In this document: one piece after another, positions 33,431 to 45,934 of the stretch
Numbering within the stretch: the stretch's first letter is position 1
How the letters are laid out: each line of letters begins with the position of its first letter
Assembly (NCBI GenBank): GCA_023014335.1
Contig: JAECYW010000009.1
Location: 558,001 to 622,000 of the forward strand
Direction of reading: 5' to 3'
DNA: 64,000 bases
Source: Galerina marginata
Lineage: Eukaryota; Basidiomycota; Agaricomycetes; Agaricales; Galerinaceae
The notes under the pieces: generated by a model
Seen by the model: the letters and a program-made list of their open reading frames with translations, nothing else
Told to the model about the DNA's origin: nothing
Database searches by the model: none
Made by a program: the position numbers and the translations under genes

Positions 33431-34335
33431 CGCGAAAATTTAGCGAAAACATCACCCCACGAGCTGGTTAAAAGCACAGCCTCGACTCCGAGGAATCTTG
33501 GATAACGTCCGATAGGCTCTTGTATATCCTTATCTTCGAGAAGTTTGCATGGGTCAGGAAGAGCTGATTTGCGATGCCTTTGTCAATTGTCGTGGAGACC
33601 CGTCAAGCAGCTGTATGAAAAATATGATAAGGAGTTCTATCATTAGAACAGAACCTTTCTTCAAGTTTCCGGGAAAATAGTTTCTTTGTCTTATATTTAT
33701 ATCATTCTTGTCCTGTTCTGTGGATTGACGGCCAGAATAGCTAGATCACACGATAAGAGGCTATTAAGAGCTTACATCAGCAAAAGGGGCTTGTCACGGT
33801 ATTGCAATACCGTGCATTGCGCACCATTCAGTTTCCCACATTTTTGGGACCACCTTGCAACGGTCCGGTAAAGGCGCCCATATCTTTGGGACTTCCTTGG
33901 ATGCTCGCAGGATTATTTGCCGCTCTTTTAATGGCCGACGAGGATTTGTATGTGATGTATTATCCCCCTAACTCTTGGCCAGCGAATACAACGGGTCCAC
34001 TATTCTTTGCCTAAACTTGTATGGACTGAGAAGAATTCTGAGAAGATTACAACGGCTCAGAAATCTTTGTCGCTTCCTTAGAAATCCACATTATATTAAT
34101 TTTTGCTCGTAAGGTGGAGAAATTATAGACTGAGGATTTCGTGAGACTGAGAATAATATCTCTATTCAAGATTGTGTATTTCTGCACCATCTCAGAAGTT
34201 AGTCTTGCTCTGGTCCGAATCCAGGGGCGTGCGAGTTCCGATTCAAATGCGAGTATTTTCTAACAACATCAAAGGGCAGTACAAACGGGTCTAGACACAA
34301 TTAACAACTCTACCGCTACATTTAGACATCACAGC
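33431..34335. other. non-coding flank of the transposon core, with a perfect palindrome
   Basis: Contains the 20-bp perfect palindrome CACGGTATTGCAATACCGTG at 33795-33814. The ORF at 33802-34014 has no support. This stretch may include the left end of the Plavaka-like element, but I could not find a matching inverted end on the other side. Confidence 0.4.
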
Positions 34336-37300
34336 CTAAAACTCTCCGTAACCTTCTGCTTCAACGTCGTCAATATCCCATGGCTCTTCACCATCTTCGC
34401 CCTCGAAATAATCAGCTTCCCAACTGTCTTCGTCCTCATCCTCTTCATCCTCCTCTTCGTCCTCCTCTTCGTCCTCTTCGTCCTCCTCTTCGGAGTTCAC
34501 TTCACCCTCAATGTCGTCCCCTTCACCGTCATCCTTCCCTTCAACATCCATCTCCCCATCGCCATGGAACATAAAATCGGGTCGCAAGCATTCGGTGAAC
34601 TCGTTTGTAGCCTTGTGGCCCACTCCGCCTCCGAGGAAGCGCATAACCATGTCGCGATCAACAAACCTATTACCAGTGAGTCATGTTAGCTATGTGGAGT
34701 TACTGCACTTACATATTTACGTAGAAGAACTTCCAATCTGTATCTCCCAGCTCTTCATCTGCAAATTCACGGGCGATCGATGGTCCTAGGTAGCGGCTTG
34801 ATGTGCCGTGCGCAAACGCTGGTATCAGGTGGATACCTCGAATAATGTCAGAAGGGTCGACAAAGCCGAAAGCCCAATCATGCTCATTGGATTTCAAAAA
34901 GCTGATTCGATGCAATCTTCGAGCATCCCATCCTGCCGCGTAGCTCCGATCACGTTGAAACCACCTCACCCATAAAAATTCCATTCGCTGGGTATTTGGG
35001 ACCGTACAGTGTGGCCCATGATGCTTGACATCGACGTGGAAAATCCCGAGTACACGAGCATATGAATAGGGATGGATGTCTGGGTCATCTTCGCGCGATA
35101 AGGTCATGACATCGGAGTGAGTGCGGGGATTAATCGAGTCCTGAGAGCGTCGGACATCGTAGGTGGTGTAGTTGATGCGGAGAACCTTGTGACGATAAAG
35201 GCGGTCGTTCATGATTTCGACGCTGTCGCGTTCGTCGTCGGAGTAGCTATGTTCTTGACCGTCTGAAGCATTGCCAGCTAGGCGTGACAGGAGGTGATCT
35301 TTAAGGTCCGGAAGGAAGTTCTAGGTGAGTTGAAAATGTCAGAACGGTTCACGGAAATAACAGCCTTATGCGTGCCTTGAGTGCCGGATCCGCGTCGTTC
35401 TCGTCAAGCCATCGGAAGACATTTGTTGCGTGCCGTTTGCTATTGGAAATGTGATGGTGTTGTTCAGGTTGAGTCGGAGGAAGGGCATCTGATTCATCAA
35501 CAGGAACGACGGGGGCACGGGGGCGAGTAGCCGGGACTTGTACAGGTGATACAGAATGTGTACCTGACGCCGATGGGGGTGGCAGAGGGGTTGTATCCGC
35601 CTGGTCTACGTTCTGTCCTTTTTTCACGCGGGAGGCAATCCGACGAAGGATGCGTTGTCGGCGTTGATGTCTTGAGATCTGCCTTTCAAATGTTCGGCCC
35701 TTGTTTGTACGTGCGTAAAACCTTTTGACTTTCTTGTGTTCCAGTTCGCCCTGTACAAAGTGAATAAAATTTCATAATTGGGTAGTGAACAACATACTGT
35801 CTGAGTTGAAAACCCGTCAGAAGGTCCAAATCTCAAGATTGCGGCCACGTAGTCTCCAAGGGCATGCAGCTTGTAGGTGAAGAGATTTAAGAGCTTCGGA
35901 TGAATGTCGACGTCTGGCTTCTTCCCAGGAGCCTTGGTTTTTGCAGCCGGTTTCCCCTTTGCTGCCGCGTTGGCTCGTCGACGTGTTCGAGCAGCTTCTT
36001 CACGAGGTAGCGCACGGGTTTTGTATTGTGAGCAGACATTTTTAACAAAATTGCGTAAAGCTTGACCGAGTGATTTTGTGTTGAGTTTGAGGCCAGCCAA
36101 AGTCGATGAAGTATGAAGCCGAAGTTTAGCCAGACCATGCCAAGTGCAGAGGGTAAAGAGTAAATCTTGAACAATTCTGTCATGCTTAGGAGCGAGTAAG
36201 CCTTCGAAGACTGGCATCGAACACTAAAGGTTCTATGAGTTTGACGTTATTCAACGATGGAGGAGAAATAAATACCTGGAGGAGATCTTCGAAATCCCGG
36301 GCTGCAAGCTTTTTCATAGCTGATGCATTGTTAGAGAAACGGCGGATGGTGTTCCTTCCGAAAGTTGAGACACGTCGGTATCTAGATCATGCAGGTAGAT
36401 GAAATTCATGATATGCGAGGACGACACTTAAACATACCGCCAATTTAGGGCTTGAATGCAGTTTTCACCAGCAGCATAAAAAATGCGCATAAGGTGAGTG
36501 AAAACGGCCTTCCAAACACCCAGTTCAAATTCATGCAGAAGATCCGGGACAAACATTGAGAAGAAATTGAATCCGAACTGGAAGAGTCGGGTCGAGAAGG
36601 CATTCTGAGTAGATGGTAAGAACCGATGTAGAAAAGGGAACTTTTCAAACGTACTCTTGTTGGGATTGAAGAATCCTCTTGCAGGAGATCCTCAACGTAC
36701 TTGCTTTTGACACCCTTCCCATGCTGAAAAATCCAAACCCGGGCAGTTTCAACCTTTTCTTGTCGCCGTTCAGTATCGACTCGAACATGCGCACGTCTTT
36801 GCTCGTCGACGTGAGTTCCGAGGCCACTAATGCGGCGTTTTTCTATAAGGCACCGAGGGCAGGGGCATCTAGCTAAGTGTCTGATGGTTGCGAGGAGAAT
36901 TCTGAAAGTTATGAGATTGACAGATCCGAAAAGGGTCAATAAGAACGACTCACTTCTCAGGATAATCGGCTGAGTATGTAAAGAATCGAGGAAACACGCG
37001 ACGAGTTACGCCATCCGCACACACAATGACAATGCCGTGCTCATATGCATACATAAATTCAGAATCCAACAAAAGGAGCCAAATAGCATGCATGAGCTCG
37101 CGCTTGAGGTGTGTAATGGTGGCCGCTGAGGCAGCCACGCCATTGAATGCCTTCATATAAAGATCCTGAAGATCTTTTGGAAGCTAGAGATTTATTAAGT
37201 GTCAGATAGTTTTTCAAAACGGATGTGAAAAATATATACCGAAGGGATATACGCAATATGATGAGCGGCGAAGTTACTCGGTTTCGATCGGAAGTACTTT

Positions 37301-38652
37301 GAAAGGTTTCCAAAAAACAGATAAATCGGCCATAGAGCCGCATCGCCAAAGTTTGCCAGGTGAGTTGAGTCTGATGACAGCATTATGGCAGCAATTACAG
37401 TTTCGAGATGAGGACCTGGTTCTGGGGGCTGTTGCGTTACCTTGACATGTTCTCCGTAGAAAGCGTCTGAATTGTAGACTTCAGTGATAACGCGCTCAGG
37501 CATGCTTGTTGGAGTACGCTTCCAGAATTGGCGACAGGGTGTGAGATGAAACGAGTTTGCAGTTTCGTCCTGAAATGCCGAGACGATGGTTTCGACGATA
37601 CTGCGGTGATGGACATTTGGAACGTCTAATGTGGGTGCGGATGCCTCAGAGTTGTGTTTGACGCGCTCGCAAGGCAATGGTATCTTGACGGTCGACGTTG
37701 TCCATCCATTTTCTTTCGCGAATGGGGATTTCTGGTCCTCGGTATCAAGCCGTCGAAGTTCTCGAGTAGCACTGAAGCCCTTTAGATGTTCACGATCGAA
37801 GTCATCAGCCAAAATGACCTCCTTAACGAGTCGGTCAAGCTCCGAGATAGATTTAACATTTCCGCCGGAGTAAAACCAGTTCATGAGGCGAAAGACCGTT
37901 GAGTTTAGAAAAGGTGCAAAAGGTCCGCCTTGTCCCTCAAACGAACGGGAAATACCAAATGCCTTCCACCATTGACCTTGCTCCCGAGTCTGCGCCGTCG
38001 CTAGGCCAGGAGAATCGCACAAATTATCCAGGTCTTCACTTTCATCAGTCTCCTTCGTTGGAAAGGACGGGTATTCACGATAGAGACCAAATTCGTTGGG
38101 AACTGTTTTAAGCAGCAAAGGTTCTGGTGCAGGAGGCGAAGCAGGAGGTTCCGGAGTGGGATCTCGGGGCTTGGTAGCTGGCTGTGGCGGTTGGCGTTGG
38201 CGAGGTGGGATGTGAGGAAGACGAGTTGTTGAATTCGGCAGGAAATCGGTGAACTTCCGTGGAAACTTACGAACGCGTCCACGTGTAGTTGGAGGAGGAA
38301 TAAATTCCGGAGAAGGAGCCTTACGGATGGGAGAGACGGGCGGAGCACTGGGCGGAGAAGCTGTCTCGACAGGAATTGGATCGATGTCCATCCAATCCTC
38401 TTCATTTTCCTGCTGTCGTCTTAGTTGGGTATTATTGATTTAAAGTCATTGACCTACCCTAGCCAAACGATGTTTTTTCTGCCGATTCTGCTCTTTTGCT
38501 CTGAGCTTGTCCTCCTGTCTCTGCTGGCGTATTTGTGCATGGTTTGAAAGACCAGCTTGCCTCTGTTCTTTCGCGGCTTTGCAAGAATTTCGATGTTTGG
38601 ATAAGCCTTGAAGATTCTTGCACTCGTGGCTGCATGCTTCGCACAAGATCAT
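34336..38652 (-). CDS. Plavaka-like transposase, complete
   Basis: Ten exons on the minus strand: 38652-38458, 38412-37240, 37183-36954, 36901-36655, 36604-36438, 36381-36276, 36223-35798, 35750-35376, 35320-34713 and 34666-34336. Together 1285 aa, all open and in phase. The start is a C2H2-type finger (MILCEACSHECKNLQGLSKH). A Pro-rich linker follows (from about residue 75). The conserved core reads as in Plavaka-type elements (CACTA-related, common in Agaricomycetes): FGLYREYP, WWKAFG, FRLMNWFYSGGN, RHLARCPCPRCLIEK, FVPDLLHEFELGVWK, LEHKKVKRFYARTNK. The end is a long Asp/Glu tail. Exon 8 uses a GC donor (AAG/GCACGC). Family naming is from memory. No stop or frameshift was seen, so it may be active. 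Confidence 0.85.
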
Positions 38653-38864
38653 GATGAGAAGAAAAAGAATGAGAGGTAAATTCATTTCATTGATTGCTTT
38701 TATTGTTGACGACAGTGAGCGTGGATTGCAAGTCGAGAGAAATCTGTCGCGCGCTGACTTTGAGACGCGGGAGAAAAACAAATCACATGATCGCGATAAT
38801 CGCGATTCAGGAAAAATCCTGAGACAAGCTAGATCCTGAACGCCCATGTCCTCTATGTCCTGCT
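38653..38864. promoter_or_regulatory. shared promoter of the two transposon genes
   Basis: Only 212 bp separates the divergent ATGs at 38652 (minus) and 38865 (plus). It contains AT-rich stretches and a CATGATCGCGATAATCGCG block near 38786, with inverted TCGCGAT/ATCGCGA units. Confidence 0.5.
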
Positions 38865-40890
38865 ATGGCCTCAGACGCTGAAGCCTCCAATTCCAGCTCC
38901 TGTAATGATGAAAAGCTTTATAAAAAACGCAAAAAGAAGTTACAAGCAGCTTTTGGGGGAGACCGGAAGAGAAGGAAGTCAGAGTGAGTACGTGCAGTCC
39001 AAGTCATAAGTTCCTGCTAACGACTTTCTGTTAAAGTGATGTCCTAAAACCATACACTAAGTTTGCGCAGTGGTACACTAGATCACAGAATCTTGTGGTT
39101 AACTGGTACGAGGTTCTCGACAAAGGGATCGCTTGGGACAGCCACAACTATGGCAAGTTAGCAAAACACGAGTAAGTCATCTATAAATGTGAAGTACTCA
39201 ATTCACAAAGCCACTAGATTTGCACGAAAATACAACGAACCCTTTCTGTTTATCTATACTGACTTCACGGAAGCAGTCCCATGTTGGCAGAAAGACCTGT
39301 CATACTTTGAGCAGGATCCGGACTCTCTTGACGACCTCGTAAAAGCGGTATGTGTCTCTCTTTCTGGTGTCAACCTTCAACATAACAGTAGTCTTTAGAT
39401 GATCTCGGCCTCGGGATCAGCACGCTCCAACGATGTTTCGAGCTTGAAGGACAAGAGTCTTGTCTATACTGCCACTGCTAATGCTAACAAGCAGTTAAAC
39501 CCCCCCATTCCCCCTCAAGCATCTAAGAGCGCCCGAGGTTTCAACCACCCTGAACTCGCCCGGCTTTTATGTCCAGTTAAGTTCGTCGCGGAATTCGATG
39601 CAAACTCTGAACAGTAAAGTTGCAGATTGTTGTGTATTTCTCGCTTCGCACTGACGATATTTGCTAGGTTTCGAAAGCAGCTCGCAAATGGAACGATCAA
39701 AGTTAGATCGTCAGATATGCCTGTCTTTTTATGGGAGAAGAATGATTATGACCCCGAAGACCTCACGGCTGGGATGTTTCGAAACTCCATTCTTGTCATG
39801 GTATGTTCAAAAATTGCATATGACGTCTTCTAATCGCGCCTCTCCAGGTCTTTAAGCATATCTTCACATCGCCTTCATCGGCCCTTCAAGATCAACCGAA
39901 GCAAACAAAGACAAAAGGGTCGCAAGCGAAGAGGAATAAGATGACCACCGTGACAGCAGGCTCAATCGCATATACATGCGTTCAGGTGAGTCCTAGGAGC
40001 CATACCCATGTGATAGTCAATGACTCGTAGAAGTATCGTCATGCCATCTCGACTATCACAGATTGGAGAATTGAAGATCGGCTCTTCGACCGCGACGAGT
40101 TTTATGACAGCATAATCAAAATGTTTTACGATGGTGAAGACGAGGATCCGGATTGGGTGAAGGACACCTTTGAATGGTGGAATGCGTGAGTTTCCGTTAT
40201 GATTACCCTACCCGTTTGTCCTTCTAAATTTGATATAGGCAAGTCTTCTGGAAGGATCCTGAAGGTGTTGACGACTCGGACAACCTTAACGGTCCGTCGA
40301 CTCTGAAGCTTGTACAGCAACAACGCCAAGCTCGAAAGGCTAAGCAAGCTGAGCGAGCGAGCCGCCAGTCAGACGAAGATCGGCGACCTTCCCTTGGGCC
40401 GACTGATCCCGACTCTCCTGCCAATCGCCAACGATCCGTGTCACCCATGCCTGAACCATCACACCCACTCCCAACACCAGCATGGGATCGCCCATCAAAT
40501 CGCGGTGCGGAGCAACAAAACTACCCTCGGCAGCAACAATCTTCTCGTAGTCCCCGGCCTCGTCATCGGCTGTCCACCACCACTCTGCAAGATTCCCCTC
40601 ATGAACGTAGATCCCACCATCAGTCACCTACACGGTATGCCGTCGAACCCCAACCTCTTCATTTTGTACCACTGTATCCCAGCACTTCGCATTCGAAAAC
40701 CTCGCCGACATCGTCTCGCAAGCGCGGAAATTCGAATGGGGATATGCACAACTCCGAAAACCACCCGATCGCGTCAAGCTCCCGTCATGCCGCTCCCTCA
40801 TCGTCAAACCACCAACATTTGTCTGGAAAGCCGTCATTTGGAACGGCGTACGAAAGCAATGCCCTCAAGAGCTTGAATTATCGCAAATAA
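38865..40890 (+). CDS. transposon companion protein (DUF6698-like)
   Basis: Eight exons: 38865-38983, 39037-39171, 39218-39347, 39399-39613, 39668-39800, 39848-39985, 40031-40185 and 40239-40890; 558 aa. Landmarks: KKRKKKLQAAFGGDRKRR, LKPYTKFAQWYTRSQNLV, LVYTATANANKQLNPPIPP, RGFNHPELARLLCPV and FKHIFTSPSSALQ. A DEFYDSIIKMF segment follows, then a 200-residue Ser/Pro/Gln-rich tail. I associate the KHIFTSPSS block with a fungal DUF (DUF6698, from memory) found beside Plavaka-type transposases. Role unknown; divergent placement next to the transposase argues for a transposon function. Fully open. Confidence 0.75.
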
Positions 40891-41812
40891 TAGATACGAT
40901 CAAAAGGTATGTATAATACTCTAGAGGCCTATTTTGACTGAATCCTGTCGTCTAGCGTCCTGCTTCTATACCCCTACTCGTATTCTAAGATAGACATTGC
41001 AGTCCCGTTCGAACAAATAAAAGGTAAGCTCAACTTTGATTCAAGAATTCATCCTCTCTAATGCTTTCCGGCTGTGTGCGCTACCAGCTCATTTCGTAGA
41101 TTACATTGTCCTCACTGCAGTCTCTCCGTTTGTATCCACTATTCGCATGTCTGTACCTCAGTCCGTCGCACGCCGCCTTTGTCCCTAGTTGGACCGCGCC
41201 TCATGCAGCCTTACTGTATTCCTCTATTTTGTCCGATTGCCTCCTGTATTTGTACTGTAGTCAAGACAATTAACCTGTATCGATGTCGAAGGGTGCAGTC
41301 TAAGCTACAAGCAGCGTTTAGCAGTCAACCGCCAGCCAAGCGACCTGCTTCCCCTAGTGAATTTAAAATACAACGAGCCTTATAAGACAGGCAATTCTTG
41401 AGAAATTCCCAAAGATCACCCACTTTAGAACACTTACGAAGACTAAACCTACCATACAAGGTTGACAAGAATTAGGAAACCCGCAAGACTTCGCCTACCT
41501 TAGCCGGTTTTGTTGTCACGTCATCGGAATAAATGACGATAGTCACTTTTGCCACCTTTTGGACCTTACAAGGTCATTTTATTATAATGTAAGCTCGGTG
41601 CGCTTTCGCCGATGTACGACGTGGGGAAGCTGCGCAGATGAATGTCGAGCGGCACTCTTGACTCTGGCAGAGAAGGACAGCGCCAGCATTGATATCAGTC
41701 AGCGCTCTGGCATACCATCTTTTTACGTGCAGTAAGGTTCTAATAGAACTCCATATAAATCGTTGAAATTTCTGACACACCTCTTTCAAAGCGACTCAAC
41801 CGCGGATTCCCA
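40891..41812. other. right flank of transposon and promoter of the 7TM gene
   Basis: No supportable gene. TATAAAT at about 41754 lies 53 nt before the ATG at 41813. The part up to about 41570 may belong to the transposon. Confidence 0.4.
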
Positions 41813-43012
41813 ATGCCTGCGCTCAGTGGTAACGAGGCAATTTTTCTAGGAACAGTGCTCGAAGGCGTATTCTATGGCTAGTATTTTGTCACTGGATTGC
41901 GTGGATTGTCTGATTATTTCTTCTTTTAGGAGTCTACTGCGTAATATTTAGGCAATACCTCAATATTAAGACGAAAGGAGGGACCAGTCCCCTCAAATAC
42001 CCATTAATGGTTCTCTTTGCTCTCTGCACCTGCTATATCTGCGGCGACTTTGCCAGCGAATTTATTATCATCGTGAGCCAATTTGTTCGTCGTATATTAT
42101 CCCTCGTTGATGCTCTCAAAGTTCCGCTCGACCAGCCAAAAGGGACAGCTTGCAGTCACTGGCCTCACTGTTGCCGGGGATACACTCTACTCCTTCATTG
42201 ATGTCATTTCGCAAGGCGTCTTGGTAGGTAAATTTACCATGATTCACTTTACTCTGCTTATCTGACTTCACACAGATCTACCGATGCTGGATTATGTGGG
42301 ACCGAAATCGACTTTTCATCATACTCCCATCAATTCTAGCGACAACTTCATTTGGTATGCCTTCCAATCCGCTTGAGAATGCTCTTGCTGACTTTATCTC
42401 AACGACAGCCCTTGCAATAACCCTCTCGATTCAGACAGGAATCTCGGGTGCTGGTGCATTCCCAAACTGGTTCTTCAAACTGGGCGTCGGATCGTTCTCT
42501 ATCTCGCTTTGCGTGAATGCTGTTGTAACTAGCCTTCTCGTCCTCAAGATTGTACGCCTACACCGAGAGCTTGCCAGCGGCGGCCCACATACTAGAGGAA
42601 TGTATGAGCTTCGACCGCTCATATCAATTATCATTGAATCTGGAATGTTTACTCTCGTTGCCCAAACGCTTTGGGTCGTTTTTGTCCAGCTTGAGATCGA
42701 TGGAAACCCAGGCTTTGGTGCAATAATTGGTCCTACAACAATGATATATGTGGGTCACTCTACTGTGTTCCCATCGTCCTAACAATCGTACTCATTCCCC
42801 TGCAGGGTATAACTCCAACTATTGTTTTAGTTCGAGCTGCTGCCGGCAGGTCTTACGACCCGACGGTCGTTGAAAGCACCATAGAATTTTCCCCCCGTCG
42901 GGGAAACGCTGACAATGCCATTGCCAGTGTTAACTGTAGTCAGAGCACGAAAACTTTAAATGTAACCCAGAGCGTCCCAAGTGAATACGACGTAGAAAAA
43001 ACTGTGTTGTAA
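41813..43012 (+). CDS. seven-helix membrane protein, copy 2
   Basis: Six exons: 41813-41876, 41930-42072, 42122-42223, 42276-42354, 42409-42749 and 42806-43012; 311 aa. Paralogue of the gene at 26.7 kb with the same intron positions; exons 1, 2 and 4 have identical lengths (64, 143, 79 nt). The first intron has a GC donor (G/GCTAGT), where copy 1 has GTAAGA. Motifs: GNEAIFLGT, GVYCVIF, PLMVLFALCTCYICGDF, VISQGVLIYRCWIMWDR, AFPNWFFKLG and GITPTIVLVRAA, then a polar tail of about 60 residues that copy 1 largely lacks. Function unknown. Confidence 0.8.
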
Positions 43013-43639
43013 ATCCAATCCATCCTAGTGATTCGGTAACATAGCCACATTTTTGCCTCGCCATTTACTGCGGGTCAGTAGATTATCTGCATGCAGACTG
43101 CTCTCAACAACTTATTTCCACCTGTTAAACCACTGCGGCCACCTCGCGTAGGTCCCGCAATCATAAACCTGTATAATGGGTTAGGTGATGTTCCTGGCGT
43201 ACATCTCAGCGTGGCCGAAGCGAAAAAGAATCATAGAATTGATACAGAAAGGAGGTGAACCCAAGTCGTAAAGATTGATCGAAACAGATTTGAAGGAGTA
43301 CTTGTCACTTCATGTGGATCGGCCCTCGAGACTGGACAATTTTAATCATTGATGCACACCAACATTTAAACATTCGATTCCAAGGGGTTTAGTGGGCGAA
43401 TAGGTCAATCTGGACACCATGCAGAAGTTGAATGGGTGTTGGAACGTCGAACATTAGGTCTCGATACTGAAGGAAGAAGGGGAGAGGCGACGATCCTTGT
43501 ACTAGACGAAGATGAAGATAGAGGGGCCACGCTGAAACCATCTCCGAGAGCACGCACGTTGAAAACTTCGGAATCCGGGCAGCGATAATTGAGATGGCCG
43601 CATCGAGAACCCTGGAGGATCTGCTGAAGTTTGAGGCTT
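43013..43639. other. intergenic, nothing recognised
   Basis: Only short ORFs; no motif. Confidence 0.35.
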
Positions 43640-44095
43640 GTGATTGTCAACTTAGGTCGTCAATTCCTTCCATCGATGGCAAAAACATACATTACTGCAG
43701 TTTGTGACCAACTGCAGTCGTCCGCCGCCTGCACTGTAAACGGAGTTCTTCCACTGTTCATATATCTGATGCTAATTTAAATCCCAGAGGATTCCCACTT
43801 CCAGTAGATGCATTAATCTCCTCAAGGTAAGTGTGGGCAAATTTCTCTTTAATGCCGCGTTCGCGTTGTGCCAATGTGTGTTTCCTTGCGGCTTAGCTTC
43901 CTACATAAAAGAGCGATGGTCAACTTCGCGTAGAGTCATGTTGCTTGAGGCCATTACTTCCCGAGCTGGGTTGGATTCGTCTTGACCAGTAAGTAGCTAC
44001 ATTCCGGTTGTAGAGTATATGCCTTCCTTTTGGTCCGAGTCCTCATGGATTTACATTCTTGCATTACAAACCACGGTGTAGTAGTGCGATCTGAA
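43640..44095 (+). pseudogene. truncated copy of the HUL5-type gene 3' end (copy B)
   Basis: Corresponds to 51450-51925: the exon with FVTNCSRPP, the following intron, the last coding exon (SYIKERWSTSRRV-like reading) and about 90 bp of 3' flank. About 65 bp of the penultimate exon (from just after GGATTC to before CCACTTCCAG) is deleted and the last exon is frameshifted. Parent introns are retained, so this is a DNA duplicate. The catalytic-Cys block here reads NCSRPPPAL, closer to the family consensus than the parent's SRPHVL. Confidence 0.8.
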
Positions 44096-45047
44096 CCGAG
44101 CTCGCCGTAGATTAGATAGCTTATAGATCCCATCAGTGGCTGTGCACGGTATGTGTGCCAGTGTGCGCGTAGTTGAGATATTCTTGCTTGCCTCTTGCCA
44201 TCGCCTGCGACGCGGTTCCGCACTGCTCGACGCGTCTCCGAGCCAGCCGCCCAGGTCCGGACGGATTGGACTACTCCAACGGTGCTTCAAGTCGTTTCGC
44301 AGAATCGCCAAACAAACACATCGGCTAATCTTACAGCAGGACTGAGTGTTACGCATTCATAACTCTGCCAAAAATGCGTATTTTTTGATGAAAGAAATAA
44401 TCTCCGTGAGCTGTATGCAATCCGTATTACCTTGTAAATTCCCAGAGGAAATGGATCAGATTTGACTGAGGAATGGCAGACCCAAAATCTGCAAATCGGC
44501 TGACCGGCCAGTGTTAAACCAATATTTGGGGAATAACGTTCCGAGAAGTGGATAGAATTGCCTGACATTTTTACAGACGGAACTAATTGAATTATATAGA
44601 ATTATCATAGAGTTTCTATTGGAAAAGGTGCAAAAAAGGTGAGGCTTAAACCTTTTATATTTATTCAGTGTGCATGATTGTAGAGTATTTACCTCTGTTT
44701 GTTGTCCCTCGTGGTTCGCGCTGCAGAATTTTTTCTTCAACACTCGACCACTGGCAAGTCGTCACTGCCACCTGAATGCAGAGCTCGAGACCGTCGTTGT
44801 TGAAAATTCGTCGTTCTACACCTGCTCTGGCCATCTATCCACTGCGCTGAGGGCAATAATCGCGACCTTTTTTGCCAGGCCACCGCTGTGTCCGTGTGTT
44901 TGTAATGAATCTGCACACCTCAGACCTCAGGTCCTCAACATCAACTTTCATAGCAAAAGCGACTATCCTTTCACCCACTTTCACATCTTAGCTGCTCTGT
45001 ATATTCCCTCATGTTTCTCGCAGAACTCCTGTATAGACTGGCAGTCT

Positions 45048-45380
45048 GCATTTTGCGCTCAAAAACACGTTTCTTTGGTGGCTGGAGCTTCAAGCCTCCA
45101 GGGCCCAAATAAAAGAGTCTAGGTATGTAATCATAGGATTTACTTTCCTGAAGATCGTCGATAGCTGACCTTGTTGATTATTCCAGCTCTCCTCCAAGGG
45201 ATCGAGTCGCTGCTGGAGCTCTTAGGGGATGTAAGCCTGCCCGCATCCCCCTTGCTCTTTCTCGCTCTATGGATTCCGACACTTGCCCAAGCTCCGAACT
45301 GAAGTCCATCGGTAGCTGGAAACTCCTCACAATCTTCTTTCGGTCGCGTTGAGTTGATGCAGGAAGGGAGGACTAAGATG
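45048..45380. repeat. repeat family 1, copy a
   Basis: Shares an ordered set of blocks with 52448-52765: CTGCATTTT.CGCT, CTAGGTATG.A, AGGATTTA, GAAGATCGT.GATAGCT, GATTATTCCAGC, and GGAGGAC.AAGATG. The repeat reads like a decayed gene piece with an intron acceptor (TTATTCCAG). Confidence 0.6.
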
Positions 45381-45689
45381 TTTCGGTTGACGTAGGAGGT
45401 TGTCGATGAGAAGTGACTTCAAGAGAGAGAAACGGAGCTTTTTGTGGCATGCGCTCGCTTACACCTCGAGCACGACGAACCAGCGTCGTTGACATTGTCT
45501 CTATTCGACCAGGCAAGTCACGCTCATCGTCTGGTCTGCCAGCAATGAAGCCGAGAAAGCACTCCGGCCCCCATCCAATGTCATCTTCAGCGTTCGAGCT
45601 GTGGTGCTGTTGCGTCGCGCGCCTTCGTTTCTGCTTCCTCCCGTACAGTGTCAACACAGGTGTGTGGCCCTCCCGTCCTAGTGTCACCG

Positions 45690-45860
45690 GTACTCGACGC
45701 TGAAGTTATCTCAGTACCTGCCCCAGGACCCGCGTATATGCGCTCTTCGACGTGTTGGGTCCCCTAGATCTGGCCAGATCACCATAATCGGATCTGAGCG
45801 CCGTCTCTAGCTGCATTTGGTCTATTTTCTATACTATCGTCTTGTGATGAGCCTCGTCAT
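45690..45860. repeat. repeat family 2, copy a
   Basis: TCGACGCTGAAGTTATCTCAGTAC, then GTATATGCGCTCTTC.ACGT, CTAGATCTGGCCAGATCA and GATCTGA. The same ordered blocks occur at 54379-54490 and, more diverged, at 53752-53830. Confidence 0.6.
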
Positions 45861-45934
45861 GTTGACAATGGACGCTGGTGAGGCTGGTGGTCTCTCCTCT
45901 CCCTTCTCCCCAATCGCAGAATGGCAATCCGCTT

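Larger units (their letters stand above)
34336..40890. mobile_element. two-gene Plavaka-like DNA transposon, coding core
   Basis: Groups the transposase and companion gene. True ends lie outside, probably within 33.4-34.3 and 40.9-41.8 kb; I found no convincing terminal inverted repeat by eye. The mariner-type MITE at 33.18-33.43 kb sits just outside. Confidence 0.7.

Noticed and set aside
34380..34574. Pro/Leu/Arg-rich plus-strand ORF
   Set aside because: Reverse reading of the GAA/GAG-rich acidic tail of the transposase.
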